Shown here one piece after another: positions 25,341 to 33,373 of a stretch of 36,642 nucleotides of DNA (within the stretch, counting starts at the first letter, position 1; each line of letters opens with the position of its first letter). Under the pieces are notes generated by a model. It was not told the origin of the DNA. It ran no database searches and saw nothing but the letters and a program-made list of their open reading frames with translations. Location of the stretch: NCBI RefSeq assembly GCF_001870905.1, contig NZ_LNDC01000021.1, forward strand, positions 1 through 36,642. The letters are read 5' to 3'. This DNA is from Geitlerinema sp. PCC 9228 (GTDB taxonomy: Bacteria; Cyanobacteriota; Cyanobacteriia; Cyanobacteriales; PCC-9228). The position numbers and the translations under genes are program-made.

Positions 25341-26867
25341 TCACCGCCGCGACTGCCAGCTACGCAAATCGTAGCCAAACAAACTGGGGTCGATTTCTTG
25401 CAAATTGACATCATCTAAGCCGTATTCCGACCAACGCCGGTCTACCATCGCCGCTACGTCTGGGTCGGATTCGGTGGGTTCCCCCCATTCGTGTTCTGTT
25501 TCTGGGGGAACTTTTGTGGTGGCATCGATGCCCATTCTGCCGCCCAAGCCAATTTTCTCGCTGGCAAAATCCAAACTATCGAAGGGCGTATTTTCCAAGA
25601 CAAACACATCGCGGCTGGGATCTACTTTAGAAGATATCGCCCAAACCACCTGACGGGGGTCGCGAATGTTAATATCTTGGTCTACCACAATGACAAATTT
25701 GGTATAGGTAAACTGCGGCAGGGCACTCCAAAACGCCAACGCTGCCCGACGGGCTTGCCCTGGATAGGCTTTTTTAATGGAAATAATCGCCGCCTTGTAG
25801 CTGAGGGATTCCATGGGTAGGAAAAAGTCTACAATTTCCGATACCTGTTCCCGTAAAATAGGTGTATAAATGCGATTGAGTGCGATCGCGAGCATTGCTT
25901 CTTCTTTAGGAGGACGACCGCTAAAGGTAGTTAAATAAATCGGGTCTTTACGGTGGGTCATGCAGTGGAAGCGAATCAAAGGGGCATCTTCCACCCCGCC
26001 ATAGTAGCCCATGTGGTCGCCAAAAGGACCGTCGGGCATGGTTTCGCCAGGGGTAATGGTTCCTTCTAGGATCAATTCAGCATCGGCAGGTACTTCCAAA
26101 TCCAAGGTTTTGCATTTGGCAAGCTTGACCCCAGAACCGCCGTACAATCCAGCAAACAACCACTCCGACAAATCCACCGGAATCGGCGTTGCCGCCGCCA
26201 TCACCAATAACGGATCGATGCCTAAAGCAATGGCAATTTCCAGCTTTTGCCCGTTTTCTGCTGCTTTTCGCAGGTGTCTCGCCCCGCCGCGAACCGACAG
26301 CCAATGAACGGTCATGGTATTGTGGGATTGCAGTTGCAGGCGATAAACGCCCACATTCGGGGTTCCCGTTTCGCAATCTTTGGTCATCACCAGCCCCAGG
26401 GTAATAATTTTGCCAGCATCGTTGGGATAGGGGCGAATTAAGGGCAAATCGTGTAAATTCAACTCGTCTCCTTCCACCACCACTTGCTGGCAGGGAGGGA
26501 AGAAATTGCGACCTGGTTTGGCTTTGAGAACATCAAACAGAACTTTGCCAAAATCCACCGCCTGGGAAATCTTTTTGGGAGGCTTGGGTTGTTGCAGCAT
26601 CGCCAGCTTTTTCCCCAATTCCTCCAACTCGGCGGGTTCTGACATGTTCATTGCCCAGCAAATGCGTTCTTCGGTTCCCAACAGGTTAATGGCAACTGGG
26701 TGATTGGACCCTTTCACGTTTTCAAAGAGCAATGCCGGTCCGCCACCTTTTAACATGCGATCGGAAATTTCGGCAATTTCTAAATCTGGGTCTACGAGGG
26801 CAGAAATCCGCCGCAACTGCCCTTTGTCTTCTAATTGTTTTAAAAATCCCCGTAAATCTCTGGCCAT
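25341..26867 (-). CDS. ubiD: UbiD family decarboxylase (plastoquinone pathway)
   Basis: This 508-aa protein is full length for the UbiD family, prenylated-FMN-dependent decarboxylases. Visible landmarks are MARDLRGFLKQLEDKGQL, GGGPALLFENVKG, NVGVYRLQLQSHNTMTVHW (cofactor-binding Arg region), LEGTITPGETMPDGPFGDHMGYYG (active-site acidic residues) and IGLGGRMGIDATTK. In cyanobacteria the enzyme is assigned to decarboxylation of 4-hydroxy-3-solanesylbenzoate in plastoquinone synthesis, by analogy with ubiquinone synthesis. Its FMN prenyltransferase partner UbiX is not in this window. The gene is divergent from the NYN-LOTUS gene with 154 bp between. The end overlaps no repeat, but the octamer array starts just beyond the stop. 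Confidence 0.9.
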   Translation of the reverse strand: MARDLRGFLKQLEDKGQLRRISALVDPDLEIAEISDRMLKGGGPALLFENVKGSNHPVAINLLGTEERICWAMNMSEPAELEELGKKLAMLQQPKPPKKISQAVDFGKVLFDVLKAKPGRNFFPPCQQVVVEGDELNLHDLPLIRPYPNDAGKIITLGLVMTKDCETGTPNVGVYRLQLQSHNTMTVHWLSVRGGARHLRKAAENGQKLEIAIALGIDPLLVMAAATPIPVDLSEWLFAGLYGGSGVKLAKCKTLDLEVPADAELILEGTITPGETMPDGPFGDHMGYYGGVEDAPLIRFHCMTHRKDPIYLTTFSGRPPKEEAMLAIALNRIYTPILREQVSEIVDFFLPMESLSYKAAIISIKKAYPGQARRAALAFWSALPQFTYTKFVIVVDQDINIRDPRQVVWAISSKVDPSRDVFVLENTPFDSLDFASEKIGLGGRMGIDATTKVPPETEHEWGEPTESDPDVAAMVDRRWSEYGLDDVNLQEIDPSLFGYDLRSWQSRR

Positions 26868-27021
26868 AGTTAAGATACGTAAAGTTTTGCCTTTCTACAT
26901 TATGCGCTAAAATAGCTTTGCAGGCATCGTTGGCATTTGGGTATGGCGTCGTTCCATTGGGAAAGTTTCCTGATATGCTAATTGGTAGGCGCACCTAAAC
27001 TGCTTTTGAACGGCCCCTTCT

Positions 27022-28767
27022 ATGTCTGAAAACGGTTTGCCCCCCACAGCAGTGACAGCCAATTCCGGTTCTTCTTTTGCTTCCCAATTCCCCAATGGTG
27101 GATACAGCCAGAGCGAGGCAATGCTATCCCCCTACCAGCATTTGAGTCGGTATCTGTACCATGCTATTGCCCAAATCCACAGCTACTATCCCCGCTGGTT
27201 GAAGGAAAAATACCGCTGCTACGATTGGAAAAGCGATCGCATGGCCACCAAGGTTACCGAAAAACTCGCTACGAAACTCCAACCCGCCCAAGATACCGAC
27301 ACTGCCATTGCAACCATTCTCGATATTTTCCAGTTTTTCTTTATTCCCCGCTTTTTTCTTTCTCCCCAATTTGCTGGGTTGCTTGCCGAACTGCGACAGG
27401 TTCTCGCGACGTACCCCCATTTGCAACTACCGCTGACACCCTTTACCCCTACCCAAACAGCTTCTCCCCCATCCACCAACGGCACTACCAAAACCGACAA
27501 TATTGCTCTGTTGCTTTTGGATGCAGAAAATTTTCAAATTTCTCTGGAAGAAGAACAGTTTCTCAATGAAATTTGCCGGCATACTATTCACGTGAAAATT
27601 GCTTTTGCCCACTGGCAGGGGATGGGGAAAAAGGATGTGGAATTGCACAAACAGGGGTATCAGTTAATTCACGTTCCTTCCGGGAAAGACAGTGCCGATG
27701 TCAAAATGGCTTCGGTGGGTGCATCAATTTTTCTGCAATATCCCAACGCCCAAGAAATTTTTGTTTGCTCTTGCGATGGGGCGTTAACCCATCTTTCCAA
27801 TACCCTGAACTCCCACGGTCTGACGGTTTACCAGGTACAAAAACAAGGAAAAACCATCGCGGTTTACAATAGCAAAACTGGAGAACATCACAGCAAATCC
27901 TGGGAAAAACATCCCGATATCGATACGCCGCAAAAATATTTACAAAATATTGGGGAAATTGTGCGGGAACTGCAAGAGAAAAAACAACAGCAGTGGGTGG
28001 CTTTAACTGCGATCGCGGAAACATTTTCCCATCGGTATAAGATATCTATGGAAGCGATGGGCAATCGCTATTTTCCCCAGGAAAATCTATTGCAAGTACT
28101 GTCCAAATACGCCCATTATTTGGTAGTTTACCAGCCTGTTGGCGACCCAGATGCCTACGTAACGTTTTTTGAACCAACTGGCGGAGAAACCTTTTCTCAA
28201 AACGGTCAAACGCCTTCCTCCCCGCTTTCCAGCCAACCTTCTCATTCCCAGGAAACACTTTCCTCAGCCCAGGAATTGGAGAAAAAACTACAAAGATGCT
28301 GGCATGCTTTGGAGAAAAAACAACCAGGCAAACCCATTACCCCTGGAAAATTAGGCATTGAATTTCGCGATCGCTATGGAGAAAAACCCACTACAGTGAT
28401 TTTACGATTGGGAGTTGCTAGTAGCTTGCAGAAATTTTTAGCCCAGTGTCCCAGTTTTATTTTATACTCGGGCACCAAAGAGTATTACGTAGCGATCGCA
28501 GCCACCCATCATATCAAATCCCCCGCGGCTTTGGAAAGTATATTGGTGGATTTGTGCCGCCAACTCATCCAAACCCGTTGCCAACCGCAGTTTCCCAAAA
28601 TTGACCTGAGTACCCTCGCTGCCGCGTTCAACAAACAATATCAGCTTCCCCTCTCTCAAATTCTCAAAGGTCTCAATTTGCCTACCAGTCTCCCCCGCTA
28701 CCTGCAATCTTGCGATCGTCTTTTGATTGAAAAATATGGCAAAAGCTATCTCATTTCCCTAAAATAA
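27022..28767 (+). CDS. NYN-domain nuclease with LOTUS-type domains
   Basis: This 581-aa protein has a helical region at residues 35-135. A NYN (PIN-like RNase) domain covers about 160-290, with the acidic residues in LLLLDAENF, GKDSADVKMA and CSCDGALTHL that would bind metal. Three C-terminal segments look like OST-HTH/LOTUS domains: about 310-385 (SHRYKISMEAMGNRYFPQEN), 415-495 (FRDRYGEKPTTVILRLG) and 505-580 (FNKQYQLPLSQILKGL). NYN-LOTUS proteins are thought to act on RNA: LOTUS binds RNA or a helicase and NYN cuts. The third LOTUS is the least certain. The stop TAA (28765-28767) forms the left flank of MITE-like element B. Confidence 0.8.
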   Translation: MSENGLPPTAVTANSGSSFASQFPNGGYSQSEAMLSPYQHLSRYLYHAIAQIHSYYPRWLKEKYRCYDWKSDRMATKVTEKLATKLQPAQDTDTAIATILDIFQFFFIPRFFLSPQFAGLLAELRQVLATYPHLQLPLTPFTPTQTASPPSTNGTTKTDNIALLLLDAENFQISLEEEQFLNEICRHTIHVKIAFAHWQGMGKKDVELHKQGYQLIHVPSGKDSADVKMASVGASIFLQYPNAQEIFVCSCDGALTHLSNTLNSHGLTVYQVQKQGKTIAVYNSKTGEHHSKSWEKHPDIDTPQKYLQNIGEIVRELQEKKQQQWVALTAIAETFSHRYKISMEAMGNRYFPQENLLQVLSKYAHYLVVYQPVGDPDAYVTFFEPTGGETFSQNGQTPSSPLSSQPSHSQETLSSAQELEKKLQRCWHALEKKQPGKPITPGKLGIEFRDRYGEKPTTVILRLGVASSLQKFLAQCPSFILYSGTKEYYVAIAATHHIKSPAALESILVDLCRQLIQTRCQPQFPKIDLSTLAAAFNKQYQLPLSQILKGLNLPTSLPRYLQSCDRLLIEKYGKSYLISLK

Positions 28768-28891
28768 TCCTATTTCTGAAAAACAATGATTTTCTGGGAT
28801 TCTCCAATTTTCCTGATAGGGACGCTTATCGGAACGCCCCTACCAACAGAACTATCCCGATTATTTATTGCAAACTTTTAGGAAAATGGTA
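28768..28891. mobile_element. MITE-like element B (124 bp), same family as element A
   Basis: It shares ATTTCTGAAAAACAATGATT at the left end with element A (3261-3404) and ends GGAAAATGGTA like it, with a diverged palindrome in the middle (TAGGGACGCTTATCGGAACGCCCCTA). Flanks are TAA on the left and TTA on the right, so the duplication is not exact. It has no coding capacity. Confidence 0.75.
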
Positions 28892-28913
28892 TTAGAACAA
28901 GCTCGATGGTCCC

Positions 28914-29675
28914 CTATTGTTTCATTTTGCGCTGACGGTAGTAATATCGCAACGTCACTATTTTTTGCTTGAGCGAACGGCCAATTTGTTTTAACTGCTG
29001 TAATTGGTGGTGGAGGCGAGTAGCGCGGGCGGTCGCATCTCGCTTGTGTTCCAATGCCGAACGAGCTAAACTTTCTTCGTGTTTTTTTAATGCCAAAGCC
29101 GCCTTTTCTTGCCAAGTATCGACTTGATGTAAAGCTTCTTCATATTCAGCATTTAATTTCTTTTCCGCCACAACAGCATGGCCATAGGCTTGCTCGAAAA
29201 GCGCCAAAGCTGTTTTTGGATCGTCGGTGTTCAAACCACGCTGAATTAGATCGGAAAGACCGTAAACCCCAATGAGGCTTAATCCCGTCACCCCACCCAA
29301 AACGGCACCTCCCATAACCCCAGCCACGCCGCCAACAAAACCGCTACCCAACAAAGCCGCCAAATCACGAATTTGCTCGCTATTCTGTTGACCGATTTTG
29401 CACCAGGTAACGAAATGTTCGCAATTGTTGCTCACAATATTATATTTTTTCTCCCCCAAGCGACTTTCTGCTCTTTGTACCACCCTATCCGGCGGATAGC
29501 TATCGCGGTATTTTTTCACAAACAATGGGTTGCCTTTGCGAAATTCCTCCAAATCCATACGACGAACGCCATGGATGCGAGAATATTCGATAACAGTACC
29601 ATCCCCGCAATCGATCGCGTGGTGGTCGTACAATCCCCGATGTTGGTCTACAAAAATATGATCGCCTCGGGCCAT
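28914..29675 (-). CDS. LRAT-family (NlpC/P60-fold) protein with Gly-rich and coiled-coil regions
   Basis: This 253-aa protein has an N-terminal LRAT domain (1-90): GDHIFVD, the catalytic His in YDHHAID, and the catalytic Cys85 in NNCEHFVTW. Such proteins use a thioester intermediate to transfer acyl groups or cut amide or ester bonds. A Gly/Ala-rich hydrophobic hairpin (about 107-142) could insert in a membrane. A charged coiled coil runs from about 160 to the end. The substrate is unknown. The gene is isolated; MITE-like element B ends 22 bp beyond its stop. Confidence 0.8.
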   Translation of the reverse strand: MARGDHIFVDQHRGLYDHHAIDCGDGTVIEYSRIHGVRRMDLEEFRKGNPLFVKKYRDSYPPDRVVQRAESRLGEKKYNIVSNNCEHFVTWCKIGQQNSEQIRDLAALLGSGFVGGVAGVMGGAVLGGVTGLSLIGVYGLSDLIQRGLNTDDPKTALALFEQAYGHAVVAEKKLNAEYEEALHQVDTWQEKAALALKKHEESLARSALEHKRDATARATRLHHQLQQLKQIGRSLKQKIVTLRYYYRQRKMKQ

Positions 29676-29787
29676 AAGTGCGAGCTATCCAATTCATTAG
29701 CTTGGTTCCTTTTCTAGGATAGCTTTTTCCCAAGCATTTGGCGGCACATCTAGGAAATTTTACAAAAAAAGAACCAGCCATGGGGGA

Positions 29788-30909
29788 TTATGCTTCGTTT
29801 TCCAATTTTCCCGATTTCCAACTATCCGATGCTGGGTAGAGAATGGGAGAGGGTTGCGACGCCACTTGCGATGGGGAAGGTTTCATGGTCGCGATCGCAC
29901 TTTTGATGGTAGCGGCGACGGGAACAGCAATCAAGACCCCCAAATACCCAGCTACCTGCACCCCCACCATCAGGGAAAACAACACTACAATTGGGTTTAA
30001 GCCGGTCAAACTGCCCAACAAACGGGGAGTCACCGTATTCTCAATCAGTTGGTCCACCAGCAAAGCGATCGCCAATACTTTAATCCCCAGCCAAAAACTT
30101 TTCAACGCCAACAGAAAACTCACCGCAAAAATACTCAAAATAGCACAAAAAGGAATCAACCCCATAAGGCCAATTCCCAAACTAAACAGCAACGCAAAAG
30201 GCACGTTGAGCAACAAAAATATGGGAATCATAGAAAGACCAATGGCACTTGCCAAAGTCACCTGATTGACCACGTAGCTGTTGAAATTTTGACCAAGTAA
30301 GTCCAAAATGCGATCGCCCCGTTCGCTGGAAAACAAAGCATGCGTTAAATTGTGGAGAAACGTCGGTCCAAAGATGGCAAAGAAAACCGTAAGCACACCA
30401 ATAAAAACAATTTGGAACAAATTATTAATCGTCCCGAGGGCAAAATTGGGCAAACCAATTAAAAACGCCTGCAACTCATTTTTCAACTTCGACTTGATCG
30501 CGGTATTCCAAGCCTCAACATCAGTCTCGAAACTGCTCGTATTCAGATCGATCCAATTAAAAACAGCTTGAAATTGGAGATTTGCTGACTCGATCCAACT
30601 TGGCAGTCGGTTGACCAGCTTGTTAAACTCCCCTGCCAGTACCGGAATTCCTAAAATCGCGCCCGTCACCAACAGCGAAACCACCACCAAAAAGACCAGC
30701 AACACCGCATAACCTCGCCGAATCCCGTACTTTTCCAGCAGTTGTACTGGATAGTTCAACAAAAACGCCAACAATGCCGCAGCAATAAACGAGGTAATCA
30801 ACGTTTGAAAATAATCAATCACGACCAGCATCACCCAACCATTGAGCACGATGAGGGGGAAAATTAGTAAAAATACAAGCCAGCCTGGTATGCGATTGTT
30901 CAACTCCAT
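29788..30909 (-). CDS. AI-2E family (PerM-type) membrane transporter
   Basis: This protein of about 373 aa has seven to eight hydrophobic helices in the pattern of the AI-2E/UPF0118 family: an N-terminal helix pair (WLVFLLIFPLIVLNGWVMLV), a soluble insert with coiled character (about 90-150), then a C-terminal bundle with AIALLVDQLIENTVTPRLLG and GLNPIVVLFSLMVG, the family signature. Members have been proposed as exporters of small molecules or as Na+/H+ antiporters; the substrate cannot be told here. The frame includes an ATG three codons earlier (30918); 30909 follows GAGGTTT and either may be used. Confidence 0.85.
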   Translation of the reverse strand: MELNNRIPGWLVFLLIFPLIVLNGWVMLVVIDYFQTLITSFIAAALLAFLLNYPVQLLEKYGIRRGYAVLLVFLVVVSLLVTGAILGIPVLAGEFNKLVNRLPSWIESANLQFQAVFNWIDLNTSSFETDVEAWNTAIKSKLKNELQAFLIGLPNFALGTINNLFQIVFIGVLTVFFAIFGPTFLHNLTHALFSSERGDRILDLLGQNFNSYVVNQVTLASAIGLSMIPIFLLLNVPFALLFSLGIGLMGLIPFCAILSIFAVSFLLALKSFWLGIKVLAIALLVDQLIENTVTPRLLGSLTGLNPIVVLFSLMVGVQVAGYLGVLIAVPVAATIKSAIATMKPSPSQVASQPSPILYPASDSWKSGKLENEA

Positions 30910-31218
30910 AAACCTCATTTGTCATTGAAAAACAACAAATAGCCAATCCCCTCCAAGATAAAAGAAAATCCCCGATCGTGCAGAGTACTCGGAAACAAAC
31001 CGGCAAATAGCGTACTCCGAACTAACCGCAGGTGTTTGCCAACCCCTACCCGACAGAAAACGCTTGCGCCCCAAGTTGTCTAGCCGACAGGCTACCATCT
31101 CCGAAATTCAAAAGCATTAATCGTATCAATCTTTTTCCATCTGCCCATCCATTTAGCTTCCCACCTGAGCGCCAAAATTTTGAAAAATTAAGAGCAAAAT
31201 GGTTATAATGAATGGCAG
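30910..31218. other. Intergenic region upstream of the AI-2E gene and the tRNA
   Basis: No gene is supported. It contains no long frame with family likeness and no obvious hairpin. A weak TATAAT-like TTATAATG is at 31203-31210 and could promote the tRNA or be chance. Confidence 0.35.
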
Positions 31219-31308
31219 TACCAAATCCGACTGGGTCCCTTTTGTAGGGGGTATGCACAGGGGCGCTATCCCTACATTTCTGTGGGTTGATGTATATCGG
31301 ATTTGGTA
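31219..31308. repeat. Inverted-repeat element (90 bp), MITE-like
   Basis: Starts TACCAAATCCGA and ends TCGGATTTGGTA, a perfect 12-bp terminal inverted repeat. The interior has GTAGGGGG and GCTATCCCTAC in inverted order. No target duplication is visible. It resembles element A and B in its TACC/GGTA ends but has different inner sequence. It lies 24 bp upstream of the tRNA gene. Confidence 0.65.
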
Positions 31309-31331
31309 TCACTTCAAAACAGCCATTCCCT

Positions 31332-31403
31332 GCGGGCGTAATTCAGCGGTAGAATGTCGGCTTCCCAAGCCGGTCGTCGTGGGTTCGAATCCCATCGCCC
31401 GCT
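31332..31403 (+). tRNA. tRNA-Gly (anticodon CCC)
   Basis: A 72-nt cloverleaf: acceptor GCGGGCG pairs with CGCCCGC and is followed by a T discriminator; D-loop TTCAGCGGTAGA; anticodon stem TCGGC/GCCGG with loop TTCCCAA, which gives anticodon CCC (reads GGG); T-arm GTGGGTTCGAATCCCAT. CCA is not encoded. Confidence 0.9.
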
Positions 31404-31562
31404 TTTCTCGGCCCCCCGGTAGTCGATCGCTTGCTCGATAGCGTAGGATGGAGGTAAGCCAAAACAGGTACGTACGTATACTCAAACACCACGATTTGGT
31501 TTTTATCCAAATGCCCAACTTGACCTGTATTTGTGGCGGTTTGTCCTGATTGAGTGAGATCC

Positions 31563-32330
31563 ATGCTACTTCCCGGCGAAAGACAATCCGACCGGCTTTG
31601 GGAAAAATTACCGAAAGAAGCAAAAAAATGGGCAGAAAATCTTCCCTGGGAACAGAGGCGTTACGTTCTGTCTTTATGCCATCTTTTGCTCGCTTCACCA
31701 CCCGATAAACAAGCAGAATTTCTAGACGAATACACGGCAGATGGCTTGGTTTCCCGGAGTTTGGCGGATTACGATACCAAACAAAAAGTGTTGCGCTACT
31801 TGCAATACTTCCAAATTAAAACTTCTTTGGAAGAATCGGTGATGCGCGATTATATCCGCCAATTTTACGTCCACTGTGCCCAAGATTTACACCGCCAGCC
31901 GGAATTGTATCTGAAGGTTGCCATTCGCCTGTTGAGCAGTACCCAAGAGTGCAACAACGCTTTTAACTATATTTTGGGGTTTGAAGTTTTTAAGATGCTG
32001 TTTCGCATGAGTTGGCTGCAGCACGAGCGTCTTTATTCTATCCAGAAAAATCAAGAAGAATTTTTGGAAAATTACATCAAACCCATTCAGCATACCCATA
32101 AAGTAAACGGGATTATCGTTCCCAAAGATGAAAAGATTTTCTTTGCCAAGCGGGATTATTTTGTGAAAGTTCCCAAAATCAAGGAACGAAAACTCATCGA
32201 ACTGGTTATGGCTACGTTTACTGCTGAAGCTGTCACCAACTTTGGGTTTTCTTTAATTCGCCATCCCAATTCGATGCAATTTGATGCGGATTTTATTTAT
32301 CGACCGGAAACGGAAAGAATCTTTTCCTAG
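31563..32330 (+). CDS. Conserved cyanobacterial protein, unknown function
   Basis: This protein of about 255 aa (MLLPGERQSDRLWEKLPKEA...) is mostly helical, with no signal peptide or membrane segment. It has conserved-looking blocks such as PWEQRRYVLSLCHLL, YDTKQKVLRYLQYF and FTAEAVTNFGFSLIRHP near the end. I do not recognise a named domain. The frame reaches GTG at 31554, but ATG 31563 is the better start. It precedes the cnoX-like gene with about 90 bp between and could be part of the same transcript. The stop is TAG. Confidence 0.7.
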   Translation: MLLPGERQSDRLWEKLPKEAKKWAENLPWEQRRYVLSLCHLLLASPPDKQAEFLDEYTADGLVSRSLADYDTKQKVLRYLQYFQIKTSLEESVMRDYIRQFYVHCAQDLHRQPELYLKVAIRLLSSTQECNNAFNYILGFEVFKMLFRMSWLQHERLYSIQKNQEEFLENYIKPIQHTHKVNGIIVPKDEKIFFAKRDYFVKVPKIKERKLIELVMATFTAEAVTNFGFSLIRHPNSMQFDADFIYRPETERIFS

Positions 32331-32423
32331 GCGTTTCGTGTGGGGGGATAAGTTCCTGCTACGGCCGAGGCCCCTATTCAAGGTATAATGGGCGTTGGTC
32401 TATCAAGCAGCGGAGGTTTCAGT

Positions 32424-33245
32424 ATGGGATATTCGATTGCGGTTGCCGACCACAACTTTGAAGAAGAAGTTTTGGCGAAGTCCAAAGAAATGCCGGTCAT
32501 TGTTGATTTTTATGCAGATTGGTGCGGTCCTTGCAAAATGCTCTCGCCTTTGCTGGAGGAAATTGCCAGCGAATACGATTGCGTGGTCGCTAAGGTGGAT
32601 GTGGATCAAAACCAACAGGTGGCGCAAGCCTACCAGGTACAGGGAATTCCCGATGTGAAGATTTTCCGCGATGGTGAGGTGATTGAGGGGTTTGTGGGAG
32701 TTTTACAAAGACCCCAATTGAGAGAGCTGTTAGCAAAGTGTAACATCAAATCTGCCATAGACGAAGCGATCGCGGCGGTGAAGCAACAGGAAGAGGCTGG
32801 TAAGGTCGAACAGGCCAAAACCGAATTTCTCCATTTGCTAGAAAAATATCCCCAAAACGCGCAAGTAACTCTAGAAGCAGCGAAACTGTTTGTACGAACC
32901 AACGAGTTGAATCAAGCCAAAGAAATTATTGATTCGGCCTCTAGCGACGATCGTAATTTGCTCGATGCCTTTAGTAGCATCAAAGCGTTGATTCATTTTC
33001 AAGAAGAATGCCAAAATGACAGCGGCGATAGCGAAGTGGCACAGTTGTATGCCCAAGCCTGCTGTCTGGCAGTGGCAGAAAAATACCAAGAGGCACTTGA
33101 CAAATTTCTGCAAGTGGTATCCAAAGACCGGAAATTTAAAGATGATGGGGGACGCAAAGCCGCGATCGCGATTTTCAACCTACTAGGCAACGAACATCCC
33201 CTGACCGCAGAATACCGCCGCCACCTCACCTCGGTTTTGTATTAA
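32424..33245 (+). CDS. cnoX: CnoX-like thioredoxin-TPR chaperone
   Basis: This 273-aa protein starts at ATG 32424 after GGAGG at good spacing; the open frame begins further up at 32388 but has no SD. Residues 1-110 are a thioredoxin fold with active site WCGPC (Cys34, Cys37) and the cis-Pro in GIPDVK. Residues 115-270 are TPR-like helices. CnoX (YbbN) proteins protect substrates from oxidation and hand them to GroEL in proteobacteria. The cyanobacterial form keeps a full CxxC, so it may also act as a reductase. Confidence 0.85.
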   Translation: MGYSIAVADHNFEEEVLAKSKEMPVIVDFYADWCGPCKMLSPLLEEIASEYDCVVAKVDVDQNQQVAQAYQVQGIPDVKIFRDGEVIEGFVGVLQRPQLRELLAKCNIKSAIDEAIAAVKQQEEAGKVEQAKTEFLHLLEKYPQNAQVTLEAAKLFVRTNELNQAKEIIDSASSDDRNLLDAFSSIKALIHFQEECQNDSGDSEVAQLYAQACCLAVAEKYQEALDKFLQVVSKDRKFKDDGGRKAAIAIFNLLGNEHPLTAEYRRHLTSVLY

Positions 33246-33373
33246 GTTTCTGTTCTCCTGCGGGAAATTTTTTGGTTTCAAAAACCGCAACCACCGCACG
33301 CTTGGGGAAGGAACTGTGCCATGGTAGAGCCAGTCTGGCCACCTAATCTATCTATAGGGAGACTGGTATTTGT

